DNA of 64,000 bases from Novosphingobium sp. (GCF_027486195.1 NZ_JAIXPP010000074.1:1-64000); one strand, 5' to 3'; positions 39,626 through 47,710 are shown, counted from the first letter of the stretch. The notes: generated from the sequence alone by a model not told the origin. Numbers and translations are program-made.

Positions 39626-40926
39626 TCGGTCAGGTCCCTTTCAAGGCGTTGCAGGGCAGCCGCGCGCTGCACCACGTCGGTGCTGCGGCGGGCCGCGCGC
39701 AGGCGTGCGGCAAGTTCGGACCAGCGCGGTCCGGTCGTATCGAGGCGGGCTTGCAAGCGATCGATCGCCGCATCGGTTTCCTCCGGCGGGCGGCCGCGCG
39801 GCAGGCCGAGTGCAAGGACCAGCCGTTCGCGCGCGGCATCGCCATAGGGCCCGGCGATCAGGCGCAGCCGTCCGGCGCGGCGAATCAGGCCAGCCGTGTT
39901 GCGCACCAGCACGGTCTTGCCGAGCGGGATCTCGCGCCCGGCCACGCGTGCCGGCCCGAAGCGGTTGAAGCTGCGCCAGCCGGCTGCCAGCAGCGCCATC
40001 AGGAAGCACAGCGTGGCGGCGAGGAACGGCGGCTCGAAGGCAAGCGTGAGGAGGTTGCGGCTCGCGCCGAGGCCATTGAGCGTGAGATCGAAGGTCACTT
40101 CGTTCGGGCGGCCACCGGCAGCGGCGAAGATCAGGCGGCGGGCAAGGAGGCCGGTCTGCTTGTCCGCGAGGCCCCAGTTGTCGAGCAGGTCGGGCTCGAA
40201 CACCAGCACCACCGGGAAGCTACGGGTAAAATCGTTGCTGGCGTCCGCTTCGTCCGGATCGCCGTCGGCATGACGCTCCATGCCGATCCAGCGCTCCAGC
40301 GCGGGGTTGCTGCCATCCCCGCTGAGATAGCCGGCAAGGACGCGCCCGCCCGGCGTTTCCACCAGCGCTTCGAGGCCGGGGCCGGTGCCGGACTGCACCT
40401 TGCGGTCATCAGGCAGGCGGCCATGCAGCGCGGAGAACGCGCCGGAGCCGGTCCACCCGTGTGCCGCGCCGGGCACGAAATCGAGGCTGACATCGTCGTG
40501 ATAGCCCTTCCATTCGGGCGGGCGGGTTCCGTCGATCCGCGTCCAGCCGCGCCGCGTCAGCGGGCTCGTGAAGTCGGGGTAGGTCATCCACTTGGGGGTT
40601 ACGACAAGCGTCGGGCCGATCGTGCGCCGCGCGGCGATGATCTCGGCGATATCGCTGCCCTTGGCCTCGGCCGGCGGCGTCAGCACGAGCAGGCCGGGCT
40701 GCCGGATCGCGTCCTTGCTGCGCGCGCGGTGGACGGTGATGTCGTCCGCCTCGAGCATCGCGGCAAGGCCGGCATAGCCATTCAGCCCGCGCCCCGCGGC
40801 ATGCCCGCCGCCGTTGTTCGTCGCCCCGCCGCCGGTTCCGAGCCAATAGAGCACGGTGACGAAGGCGAGAGCGCCGATCAGCACCACGCCCAGTGTGGTG
40901 CCCCGGCCGAAGGTGGCATCCTTCAC
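39622..40926 (-). CDS. DUF4350-domain membrane protein
   Basis: A 434-residue protein with one N-terminal membrane segment (residues about 12-32) and another near residue 320. The DUF4350-like region is recognisable from [24 protein letters not shown] and [15 protein letters not shown], and a C-terminal cytosolic helical part follows. The GTG start at 40926 overlaps the stop of the DUF4129 gene as GTGA, which fixes it. It belongs to the MoxR operon; biochemical role unknown. Confidence 0.83.
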   Translation of the reverse strand: MKDATFGRGTTLGVVLIGALAFVTVLYWLGTGGGATNNGGGHAAGRGLNGYAGLAAMLEADDITVHRARSKDAIRQPGLLVLTPPAEAKGSDIAEIIAARRTIGPTLVVTPKWMTYPDFTSPLTRRGWTRIDGTRPPEWKGYHDDVSLDFVPGAAHGWTGSGAFSALHGRLPDDRKVQSGTGPGLEALVETPGGRVLAGYLSGDGSNPALERWIGMERHADGDPDEADASNDFTRSFPVVLVFEPDLLDNWGLADKQTGLLARRLIFAAAGGRPNEVTFDLTLNGLGASRNLLTLAFEPPFLAATLCFLMALLAAGWRSFNRFGPARVAGREIPLGKTVLVRNTAGLIRRAGRLRLIAGPYGDAARERLVLALGLPRGRPPEETDAAIDRLQARLDTTGPRWSELAARLRAARRSTDVVQRAAALQRLERDLTE

Positions 40927-41576
40927 CGGCCTGCCTCCAGATTCTGCAACGCGAAGGCGGCATAGGCTTCGCGGGCGCGGTGCCAATCATCCGCCACCAA
41001 CGCACGCAGGGCATAGAGGCTGCGCTCCACCTCGCGCGCGATGAGCGTGAAGGCCTGCCGCGCGGCCGCAGGCAGGCCGGGGATCAGGCCGATCTCGCGC
41101 GCAGTGCTGGAGGGGGAAAGCCAATCGGGCCGGGCGGCTGCGATGTGATGAACGCTGCGCTGGAGCAGGAGATGGACCGCCTCGTCAAACCGGCCCTGGG
41201 CTGCCAGCGCATCGGCATCTTCGAGCAGAGCAAGCGCGGCTGCGCGGTCGATCACCGGCTTGGCGGCGACCGGTGCGGCAAGCGCAAGGGTGAGCCGCCA
41301 GCGCTGGAAGAGCGTCCAGCCGATCCACGCCGCGCCGATCACGGCAAGCAGCACCAGCACGACCTCGACAGCGCTCCAACCCGCGCCAAGCCAGCGGCCC
41401 AGCGGCTCGATCAGCTTGCCGAGGAAGCGGAAGAGCGCCTCGAGCCATTCGGGCGGCTCGCTCTTGGGGATCTTGTTGGTCGGCAGCGGGGCGTACTGGA
41501 TCTCGCGCATCGCGCGTGCAGCTTCCCAGGCGCGTTCGCCTGCATTGGCGCTGTCCGGTCCCGGTGCTCCTGCCAC
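40923..41576 (-). CDS. DUF4129-domain protein, first gene of the MoxR operon
   Basis: A 217-residue protein with one membrane segment (VEVVLVLLAVIGAAWIGWTL, about residues 69-88). The C-terminal DUF4129-like domain includes GRFDEAVHLLLQRSVHHIA and LTAREIGL-like STAREIGLIPGLPAAARQAF. The GTG at 41576 is the most likely start; an internal ATG at 41510 would also give a complete domain. It is first in the six-gene unit DUF4129-DUF4350-MoxR-DUF58-SpoIIM-RDD. Confidence 0.82.
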   Translation of the reverse strand: MAGAPGPDSANAGERAWEAARAMREIQYAPLPTNKIPKSEPPEWLEALFRFLGKLIEPLGRWLGAGWSAVEVVLVLLAVIGAAWIGWTLFQRWRLTLALAAPVAAKPVIDRAAALALLEDADALAAQGRFDEAVHLLLQRSVHHIAAARPDWLSPSSTAREIGLIPGLPAAARQAFTLIAREVERSLYALRALVADDWHRAREAYAAFALQNLEAGR

Positions 41577-41656
41577 GGCACAAGTCGTCGCATGCCCTGC
41601 CCGCCGGGAGCAAGCGATTATCGCGCCGGTCTGGTGTTCGATCCCGGATCGGGACG

Positions 41657-42547
41657 TCAGCCGCGCACGCGTTCCAGCGGATAGGTGCCGAGAATGCGCA
41701 GATCCTTGGCGAAGAAGGTGAGCTCTTCGAACGCACGATCGACCGGCGGTTCGCCCGGCGCGCCAACGATATCGGCGAAGAAGGCGGTGGCGGAAAAGCT
41801 CGCGCCGCGCTGGTAGCTTTCCAACTTGGTCATGTTGACGCCGTTGGTCGCGAAGCCGCCCAGCGCCTTGTAGAGCGCGGCGGGGATGTTGCGTACTTCG
41901 AAGATGAAGGTGGTGATCGCAGGACCGGTGATCGTGCCGAGTTCAAGCGGCTCGCGCGCCAGCATGACGAAACGGGTCATGTTGTCGTGCGCGTCCTCGA
42001 TGTTTTCCTCGACGAGCGTGAGGCCATAGAGTTCGGCAGCGATGCGCGGGGCTATGGCGGCGATGGCGGGATCGCCTAGTTCGGCGACGTAGGCGGCAGC
42101 GCCCGCCGTATCGGCATGAGACATCGGCACGATGCCCCGTGTCCGCAGGTAGTGGCGCGACTGGCCAAGGGCCTGCGGGTGGCTGTAGGCGCTGGTGAAG
42201 GGCCCGGTGCCGAGGCCCATCAGGCAGGCGTGGATCGGCATGAAGTGCTCGCCGACGATCGACAGGCCGCTTTCGGGCAGGAGAAAGTGGATATCGGCGA
42301 CACGACCGTGTTGCGAATTCTCGATCGGGATGATCGCCTGGCCGGCGCGGCCGTCCCTCACCGCCTCGAGCGCATCCTCGAACGAGAAGCACGGCAGCGG
42401 CAGGCAGTGCGGCAGCGCTTCAAGCGCGGCGCGGTGCGAATTGGCACCCGGCGCGCCCTGAAACGCAACCGTGCGCGCCGGATCGGCGGCGGCGGCCTCG
42501 GTCATTTCAGCAACGAGGCGGGCGGCGGGGGCGGGGTAACTGGCCAT
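41657..42547 (-). CDS. pheA: Prephenate dehydratase
   Basis: Converts prephenate to phenylpyruvate in phenylalanine synthesis. The 296-residue monofunctional enzyme has VAFQGAPGANSHRAAL near residue 27, IIPIENSQHGRVADIH near 71, the SHPQALGQ motif near 121, the catalytic NMTRFVML near 189, and a regulatory ACT domain (from about 210) with KLESYQRGASFSATAFFAD. No chorismate mutase domain is fused. Confidence 0.96.
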   Translation of the reverse strand: MASYPAPAARLVAEMTEAAAADPARTVAFQGAPGANSHRAALEALPHCLPLPCFSFEDALEAVRDGRAGQAIIPIENSQHGRVADIHFLLPESGLSIVGEHFMPIHACLMGLGTGPFTSAYSHPQALGQSRHYLRTRGIVPMSHADTAGAAAYVAELGDPAIAAIAPRIAAELYGLTLVEENIEDAHDNMTRFVMLAREPLELGTITGPAITTFIFEVRNIPAALYKALGGFATNGVNMTKLESYQRGASFSATAFFADIVGAPGEPPVDRAFEELTFFAKDLRILGTYPLERVRG

Positions 42548-42737
42548 CGACCGAGGCGCTTAAGGCCCCGCGATGGGCGCGGCAAGGCGCTTCTGCAGCT
42601 TCCAAGATCATGGACGCATGCGATTCTTGTGTTCCAACCTATTGCAATCGCTCTTGCGCGCGCGCGGGGGCGTGACTAGAGCGGCGGCGAAAATTCACGC
42701 GGCACGCGGGCCGTGCAAACTCCATATGGGGCTCGGA

Positions 42738-43361
42738 ATGGACGATCGTTTCAATACCATTGCCGGTTGGACCTTGTTCGGCGGCATCGTTGCACTGGGG
42801 CTTTCGAGCCTTTCGGGTCACTACTTCCTGGCCGACAAGGACCATCGCCCCGAAAAGATGGGCTATGTGATCGAGGGCGTCGAAGCCGAAGCCGGCGCTG
42901 GTGCGGCGGCTGCCGAACCGATCGCGAACCGCCTTGCCAAGGGCGATGTCGCCAAGGGCGAAGCCACTTTTGCCAAGTGCAAGGCTTGCCACACGATCGC
43001 GCAGGGCGGGGCCAACGGCATCGGCCCGAATCTCTGGGGCGTGGTGGGTGAAGCCCAGGCGGCCGGTCGCGGCGGCTATGCTTTCTCCGATGCGCTCAAG
43101 GCCAAGGGCGGCAAATGGGACTTCGCCAGCCTCGATGAATGGCTGACCTCGCCCGCCAAGTACGCGACCGGCACCAAGATGTCGTTCGCCGGGATCGGCG
43201 ATCCGCAGCAGCGTGCCGACGTGATTTTGTACCTCAACTCGCAGGGCAGCAATCTGCCGCTTCCCGCCGCCGAAGCCGCAGCGGCACCGGCTGGCGATGC
43301 CAGCGCTCCGGCAGCGGACGCCAGCGCTGCTGCGCCCGAGGCGAGCGAAGCCGCCAAGTAA
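42738..43361 (+). CDS. Membrane-anchored class I cytochrome c
   Basis: A 207-residue periplasmic cytochrome c tethered by an uncleaved N-terminal segment (TIAGWTLFGGIVALGLSSL). The haem site is CKACH near residue 76, the distal methionine is in GTKMSFAG near 152, and GIGPNLWGVVG is typical of mitochondrial-type c552. An Ala-rich C-terminal tail of about 35 residues is unstructured. It probably shuttles electrons from the bc1 complex to the oxidase. ATG 42738 (MDDRFNTIAGW) is preferred over the in-frame ATG at 42726. Confidence 0.93.
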   Translation: MDDRFNTIAGWTLFGGIVALGLSSLSGHYFLADKDHRPEKMGYVIEGVEAEAGAGAAAAEPIANRLAKGDVAKGEATFAKCKACHTIAQGGANGIGPNLWGVVGEAQAAGRGGYAFSDALKAKGGKWDFASLDEWLTSPAKYATGTKMSFAGIGDPQQRADVILYLNSQGSNLPLPAAEAAAAPAGDASAPAADASAAAPEASEAAK

Positions 43362-43375
43362 GATCAGGCTGCAAC

Positions 43376-43426
43376 GAAAAAGGCCCCTCCGGCAGCGCAT
43401 TCCCGCGCGGCCAGAGGGGCCTTTTT
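43376..43426. terminator. Rho-independent terminator of cytochrome c gene (bidirectional)
   Basis: AAAAAGGCCCCTC (43377-43389) pairs with GAGGGGCCTTTTT (43414-43426) around a 24-base loop. T-runs in both orientations make it suitable also for the convergent small gene that ends at 43449. Confidence 0.88.
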
Positions 43427-43448
43427 CGTGTCTGCGTCGGACCGGCGG

Positions 43449-43613
43449 TCAGTCGACCATTTGGCGGACGAGCTTCTGCAGTTCCTGCGCTGTCAGTACG
43501 GGCGAAGTGCGCCTGGTCGGCGCTGCCTTGCGGTCCATCCGGGAAACCCTGTGGGCGGGCAGGAAGCTGTGGCTGATGGTGTAGGCGTGCGTTGTGTTCA
43601 AAATCGGTGTCAT
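43449..43613 (-). CDS. Small hypothetical protein (54 aa)
   Basis: A 54-residue basic protein beginning MTPILNTTHAY and ending ELQKLVRQMVD. The start at 43613 has AGGGA six bases upstream. The gene ends 23 bases before a bidirectional terminator and starts just downstream of an array of 29-bp repeats that may be its control region. I do not recognise the family. It is too short for confidence from coding statistics, but the ribosome-binding site, terminator and repeats together favour a real gene. Confidence 0.5.
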   Translation of the reverse strand: MTPILNTTHAYTISHSFLPAHRVSRMDRKAAPTRRTSPVLTAQELQKLVRQMVD

Positions 43614-43621
43614 GAAAATCC

Positions 43622-43742
43622 CTGGCGCACACGGCGCGCCGATGTGTTGTCTGGCGCGCAGAACGCGCCGATAGGTTGCCCGGCGCGCAGGGCGCGCCGA
43701 TATATTGAGAGTATGCGAGGCCATCGCGCGCCAATGCGCCGG
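43622..43742. repeat. Three tandem 29-bp repeats with GGCGCGC palindromes plus one inverted copy
   Basis: Units lie at 43622-43650, 43651-43679 and 43680-43708. Each contains a 17-base near-palindrome of the form GGCGCGCAGGGCGCGCC followed by GAT, four variable bases and TTG. A fourth, inverted and degenerate copy lies at 43721-43742. The period is exactly 29, so it is not coding. The array separates infA from the small gene at 43449-43613. Confidence 0.85.
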
Positions 43743-43768
43743 ATCGGCCGCGGGTCTGAAGCGGAGTG

Positions 43769-44026
43769 TCAGCGCCGCTTCTTGAACGCGCCACCGCCGC
43801 TGCTGGCGACCTTCTCGCGAAACACGATACGGCCCTTGGTCAGGTCGTAGGGTGTCATTTCCACCTTCACGCGGTCTCCCACGATCGAGCGGATGCGAAA
43901 CTTGCGCATCTTCCCCGCCGTATAGGCGATGATGCGGTGTTCGTTCTCGAGCATGACGCCGAAGCGGCCGTCTGGCAGGATCTCGTCGATCTGGCCGTCG
44001 AGGGTCATCACGTCTTCTTTCGCCAT
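43769..44026 (-). CDS. infA: Translation initiation factor IF-1
   Basis: An 85-residue OB-fold protein binding the 30S A site during initiation. It has MAKED at the start, the [20 protein letters not shown] strand region, [11 protein letters not shown] near residue 37 and [18 protein letters not shown] near 55. The C-terminal basic tail (GGGAFKKRR) extends beyond the 72-residue E. coli form. A short upstream ORF ends 3 bases before its ATG. Confidence 0.93.
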   Translation of the reverse strand: MAKEDVMTLDGQIDEILPDGRFGVMLENEHRIIAYTAGKMRKFRIRSIVGDRVKVEMTPYDLTKGRIVFREKVASSGGGAFKKRR

Positions 44027-44029
44027 GGC

Positions 44030-44089
44030 TCAGTTGCCCTTCTGATGAGCAGGAGCAGCGGGAGAAAGACGAGGACTGGTAGCGGGCAT
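44030..44089 (-). CDS. Possible 19-aa leader peptide of infA
   Basis: The ATG at 44089 is preceded by AAAGGGG five bases upstream. The 19-codon frame (MPATSPRLSPAAPAHQKGN) ends with a TGA 3 bases before the infA ATG. The proline-rich content and placement would suit translational coupling or attenuation of infA. Chance is also possible. Confidence 0.3.
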   Translation of the reverse strand: MPATSPRLSPAAPAHQKGN

Positions 44090-44237
44090 AAGGGCCCCTT
44101 TCACGAAAACAGAATACGCGGCTACAGACGATGCAACCGGTGCTGGTGGCGTGAGAGGGGAGAATTCGGCCCGGCTGCAAGATCCGGTGCGTGATAATCC
44201 GTCGCAGGCGACGATAGCGAGGCTTATATGGGCTGCG

Positions 44238-44274
44238 GCCGCCGGATTGTCAATGACAGCCCGGCGGCGCTTTT
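44238..44274 (+). terminator. Plus-strand Rho-independent terminator without an assigned gene
   Basis: The stem GCCGCCGG (44238-44245) / CCGGCGGC (44261-44268) with a 15-base loop is followed by GCTTTT on the plus strand. Both neighbouring genes run on the minus strand, so this would end an unannotated plus-strand transcript starting in the infA upstream region. Confidence 0.5.
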
Positions 44275-44285
44275 GCCAAGGCCTT

Positions 44286-45077
44286 CTAAAGGCTGGTGAT
44301 CTTGTAGGAGCCCTGCCCGCCCGGCACGAGCACGTAGGGCGCTTTGAGCTTTGCGCGCAGGTTCGAGGCGAGCACTTTGAGATAGTTGTACGACATCTCG
44401 TCGTTGCCATGGCTGAGCTCGGTGCGGAGCTTGTAGTGCGAGACCGGCTCGCCAAGCCGATTGGCGAGAAGCGTGAGCAACTGGCGCTCGCGTTTGCCGA
44501 GGAGGTGGAGGTGCGCGATGCGCTCCAGCGAACTCGCCAGTTCCTGCTCGGCACGCGCCTGGTGCGCCGCTGCCCGATAGCGCGAAAGGATCGCACCGCA
44601 GCGCGCTGTGGCTTCTTCCGGGCTCATCCTGGCGCTGTCGAACACATCGTCAAAGCCGGCGTTGAGCGCCTTTGCGCGCTTGCCCGCAAGACTGCCGTGC
44701 ATCAGCGCGATCTTGACCTTGCGCGCAAGGATCGGGCGATTGATCCGCAGGAACCGCGCTGCGCGCACCGGATCGTTGCCGCCGATGATCAGCGTTTCGT
44801 AGTCCTGTTCGGCAATCGAAAGAAAGCGGGTATCGAGATCGACGAAGGTGTGCTGCTCGATCGTATCGAACGCGCTGTGCAACCACACATCGCGGACTTC
44901 GCGGTGCAGGTCGTTCATTGTCAGGTAGCGGATTTGGCAGGAGGCGAGCTGCATGGAAGGCCGATCATCGGAGAGGGAGGCAAGACTGGGCAATGATGCC
45001 TCCAACTGCATGAGCGTGGCGATCGAACGGCCAGTGTGGGGCGCTGGCCATGGCCCTATCGAACTATAGGATGTCAT
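44286..45077 (-). CDS. Orphan winged-helix regulator with degenerate receiver domain
   Basis: A 263-residue protein. Residues 190-262 form an OmpR-type winged helix (LLGKRERQLLTLLANRLG, then SYNYLKVLASNLRAKL and GSYKI). Residues about 60-170 look like a receiver domain with the sequence flow of DYETLIIGG, then KIALMHGS and ALNAGFDDVFDS. The phospho-accepting Asp position appears to be Gly (IIGGND) and the conserved Lys is absent, so it would not be controlled by ordinary phosphorylation. The start at 45077 is the first ATG; internal ATGs at residues 23, 42 and 54 are alternatives. No histidine kinase is adjacent. Confidence 0.72.
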   Translation of the reverse strand: MTSYSSIGPWPAPHTGRSIATLMQLEASLPSLASLSDDRPSMQLASCQIRYLTMNDLHREVRDVWLHSAFDTIEQHTFVDLDTRFLSIAEQDYETLIIGGNDPVRAARFLRINRPILARKVKIALMHGSLAGKRAKALNAGFDDVFDSARMSPEEATARCGAILSRYRAAAHQARAEQELASSLERIAHLHLLGKRERQLLTLLANRLGEPVSHYKLRTELSHGNDEMSYNYLKVLASNLRAKLKAPYVLVPGGQGSYKITSL

Positions 45078-45355
45078 ATATGTCCATAGTGATGGGTTGA
45101 TCGGTGAGGTTTTGCGGGGTTACTGAGTCAGCGCGCGGCGCTTCGAACGCCAGCTCCTCAGCTTGACCTTATGATAAGCGTTACAAGGTTGCTGTTGCAG
45201 CACTGCGACGTGTTAATGCAGCAACACCGTTTGGTGCCGGAAAAACAGGCACTTTCAGGCTAAAGGCGCAGGGTCCGGTAAAGTTCTGGCTTCGCCGAGG
45301 TGAAGAGACTCGGTTTCAACACGGCCAAACTGAATGTATCAGACTATAACTTTAA
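45078..45355. other. AT-richer intergenic region
   Basis: This 278-base gap lies upstream of the orphan regulator and is clearly richer in A and T than its surroundings, especially 45330-45365. It has a GTTGCTG/CAGCAAC inverted repeat (about 45190-45227) and a near-perfect AGACTATAA/TTATAAGTCT inverted repeat (45341-45365) that overlaps the end of the phosphoesterase gene. I see no gene in it. Confidence 0.5.
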
Positions 45356-46111
45356 TTATAAGTCTAAACCCGTAGTTGTCACGGGCTGATCATGGCGTGC
45401 CCGCACGGTGAGACCACCTTCATCAACAATCAGCTCGTTGAAGCCGGCGGGCGTTGCGCGCAGGCGCTGCGAGAGGGTGCCAGCGCCGATCATGCGCACA
45501 GGGCCGTACGCGGTGGGGTGCAGGATATCGAAAGCATCATGCACGTGGCCGGAGATCACCGCGAGCACGCCGCGCTTCGCCAGGGCCGAAAGCGCGCTGG
45601 TGCCGCCCCGGGTGAGGGCCTTGCCACGCGTTCCCGTCTCGACCAGCGGGTGATGGCAGGCGACAATCGCTCGGGTGCCGGAAGGCAGGGCATCGATGGC
45701 GCCGAGGCAGGCTTCAAGGCTGCGTCTGGCGACCCGACCCTTGGACCAGTTGAGCCGCAGCTGCGCGCGCGCGGTTGTCTTGAGCGGGACGATGGCGACA
45801 CCGGGTAACGAGATGCCGTGGTTCACTGCGCCCTGCAGTGCGCGAAAGCGGCGATAGGGATCGAGGAAGCGCTCGGCGAGGTTGAAATAGGGCAGGTCGT
45901 GGTTGCCCACTTCGACCGTGACGGGAACGCCCAAGCCGCGAATCCAATCCGCTGCGGCGGCGAATTCGCGGTGGCGTGCCCGCATGGTCAGATCGCCGGT
46001 GATCGCGACCGCATCGGGCCGCTCGCGCGCCACGCAATCCGCCACCCAGGCGAGGGCGGCCGTATCCTCCAGCCCGAAATGTACGTCGCTGAGGTGGAAC
46101 AACCGGATCAT
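45356..46111 (-). CDS. Calcineurin-like metallophosphoesterase
   Basis: A 251-residue enzyme with the five-motif dimetal site: LSDVHFG near residue 7, ITGDLTMRA near 38, VEVGNHD near 67, CHHPL near 150 and SGHVHDA near 187. This matches 3',5'-cyclic-AMP phosphodiesterase (CpdA)-like and related phosphohydrolases; the true substrate is unclear. The small membrane protein gene lies 6 bases upstream in the same direction. Confidence 0.92.
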   Translation of the reverse strand: MIRLFHLSDVHFGLEDTAALAWVADCVARERPDAVAITGDLTMRARHREFAAAADWIRGLGVPVTVEVGNHDLPYFNLAERFLDPYRRFRALQGAVNHGISLPGVAIVPLKTTARAQLRLNWSKGRVARRSLEACLGAIDALPSGTRAIVACHHPLVETGTRGKALTRGGTSALSALAKRGVLAVISGHVHDAFDILHPTAYGPVRMIGAGTLSQRLRATPAGFNELIVDEGGLTVRARHDQPVTTTGLDL

Positions 46112-46117
46112 GGCCGC

Positions 46118-46384
46118 CTAAACCTTGCCGGAGAGGATCAGCCACGCTGAAATGGCATTGAGCAGGCTGTAGGCAAGATAGGCCAGCGCGCCCCACGCAT
46201 GTCCCTCCGAGGCCAGCAGCAGCCCGCCGAGCAGCATCAGGAACTCCACGACGAGCGACAGGCGGCTGCTGAGCGCGTGATAGAACCAGGGCAACTGGTC
46301 GAGCAGGGGATGGCCGCTGTCCATGATCGCCCGGTGCAATGCGAAATTGCCGACGCCGAGCAGGAAGATAATCAGAATCGCCAT
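46118..46384 (-). CDS. Small three-helix membrane protein
   Basis: An 88-residue protein with about three hydrophobic segments (residues 2-19, 42-60 and 62-82). The soluble loop HRAIMDSGHPLLDQLPWFYHALSS lies between the first two. No family recognised. A GTG at 46411 could extend it by nine residues. It is probably co-transcribed with the phosphoesterase. Confidence 0.65.
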   Translation of the reverse strand: MAILIIFLLGVGNFALHRAIMDSGHPLLDQLPWFYHALSSRLSLVVEFLMLLGGLLLASEGHAWGALAYLAYSLLNAISAWLILSGKV

Positions 46385-46670
46385 TCGGAGCGCAGGATAG
46401 GCGGCCAGCACCGTCCTGTCACGCGGCGGAGCAGCGCATGTGTCGCTCGTGGAGCGATATCGGCGGTTGGTCGGGCGCGCAGACGGTTTGTCGGCATGAT
46501 GGAAGGCTCGGTCGACCGTGCCGCGCGCCGCTCACCCGAATCACCTAGCAGAATTGTCATGCGGCGGTGGCAAGGCTCCCAGACACGGACCGGCCAGCCC
46601 AACCACCGCTCCCCGCCAAACCGCCCGCAGCGGCAAGGCAACCATTGCAACCCAAGCTAAGGAAACTGCC

Positions 46671-47018
46671 ATGTTCAAGAACGCTCTGATCGCAACTGGC
46701 CTTGCCGGCCTGGTGCTTGCCGCCCAACCCGCTCTGGCCCAGTCGCCCGCGCAGACTTCGGCCAATCCCGAAGTGCTCGTGCAGCACCGGATGGTGAAAT
46801 ACGCCGATCTCGATCTCTCGACCGCGGCAGGCCAATCGAAGTTCGACGCCCGCCTGCGCCGCGCTGCCGCGGCCGTCTGCGAGAACAACGCTGGTCCGCA
46901 CCCGCTCGCCGAAGCGATGGAATCGCGCCGCTGCTATCGCAATGCGATCCAGTCCGCGCAGCGCGCCATGGCGGATCGCGGCGCACACTCCAGCACCGTG
47001 AAGGTCGCTGCACGCTGA
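46671..47018 (+). CDS. UrcA-family exported protein
   Basis: A 115-residue secreted protein. The signal peptide is MFKNALIATGLAGLVLAAQP followed by ALAQS. The mature domain has the UrcA signature VKYADLDLSTAAGQSKFDARLRRAAAAVC (spanning residues 43-71) and two cysteines likely to form a disulfide. UrcA proteins are widespread in Caulobacter and sphingomonads and are of unknown function. A good ribosome-binding site (AAGGAA) precedes the ATG, and a hairpin with a T-run follows the gene. Confidence 0.9.
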   Translation: MFKNALIATGLAGLVLAAQPALAQSPAQTSANPEVLVQHRMVKYADLDLSTAAGQSKFDARLRRAAAAVCENNAGPHPLAEAMESRRCYRNAIQSAQRAMADRGAHSSTVKVAAR

Positions 47019-47082
47019 ACGATATCGGTTCTGCCAAACGTATGATGCAGCCGGCATCCAGTCCCAGCCGCTGCCGACGTTA

Positions 47083-47145
47083 CGGGTCGCTGCCAAACCA
47101 AGGATCCTGCCCCCGGGACCGGTTCTGGCGGCGGCCCGCTTTTTT
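47083..47145 (+). terminator. Rho-independent terminator of the UrcA gene
   Basis: CGGGTCGCTGCCAAACC (47083-47099) pairs, with G-T and one bulge, with GGTTCTGGCGGCGGCCCG (47121-47138), and TTTTTT follows at 47140-47145. The convergent HxlR gene ends at 47149. Confidence 0.7.
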
Positions 47146-47148
47146 GGA

Positions 47149-47664
47149 TCAGGTTGCGGCGCGCAGGCGCAAGTCAGCCTCTATCCGGGCCGCTTCGATT
47201 TCCGACCATTCGCGCCACAGCAGATCGGCGCCTCCCAGCACGCGATCATCGTGCGCACGGATGGTAATGGGCAGGATCGGCATCCCGTCGCGGGCATCGC
47301 ACAGCACGGGATTGGCGGGCACGTTCATTTCCCACTTTTCGCCCCACTGGCGCAGCGCCAGCATGGCGGGGAGCAAGTCCATGCCCTTGGGCGTCAGCCG
47401 GTATTCGATGCGGCGCCGGTCATCCGCGCAATGCTCGCGCTTGAGGATGCCCGCTTCAACCAGCCGGGAGAGCCGGTTGGAGAGAATGTTGCGGGCGATC
47501 CCGAGCGAATCGAGGAACTCCTCGAAGTGGCACACCCCGTTAAAGGCGGCCCTCAAGATCATGAAGGACCATCGTTCACCCATCGCCTCCAGAGCACAGG
47601 GGAGGCCACAGACGGCGAGATCGGCGAGGGATTCGCGAAGTTTTCCCATGACGCTTTGTGACAT
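47149..47664 (-). CDS. HxlR-family transcriptional regulator
   Basis: A 171-residue winged-helix regulator. The HxlR core covers residues about 18-110: CALEAMGERWSFMILRAAF, FEEFLDSLGIARNILSNRLSRLVEAG, then YRLTPKGMDLLPAM. Residues beyond 115 are an extra tail. HxlR proteins often sense aldehydes or quinones through an N-terminal Cys, and Cys19 and Cys23 are candidates. A 22-base palindrome 25 bases upstream is a likely operator. Confidence 0.9.
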   Translation of the reverse strand: MSQSVMGKLRESLADLAVCGLPCALEAMGERWSFMILRAAFNGVCHFEEFLDSLGIARNILSNRLSRLVEAGILKREHCADDRRRIEYRLTPKGMDLLPAMLALRQWGEKWEMNVPANPVLCDARDGMPILPITIRAHDDRVLGGADLLWREWSEIEAARIEADLRLRAAT

Positions 47665-47688
47665 ACCTCATTCTGCAGGGCAATGTAA

Positions 47689-47710
47689 GTTTCTAGTTGC
47701 AACTCGAAAC
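47689..47710. promoter_or_regulatory. Near-perfect palindrome upstream of the HxlR gene
   Basis: A 22-base sequence with arms GTTTC-T-AGTTG and CAACT-C-GAAAC: ten of eleven base pairs match. It sits 25 bases before the HxlR start, in the position expected for autoregulation. Confidence 0.65.

Noticed and set aside
43622..43742. CRISPR array
   Set aside because: Repeat core is only 17 bases with 12-base gaps that are themselves partly conserved, only three tandem copies, and no cas genes nearby.
44090..44250. tRNA gene in the infA upstream gap
   Set aside because: I looked for a TTC-loop, acceptor pairing and anticodon stem and could not build a cloverleaf.
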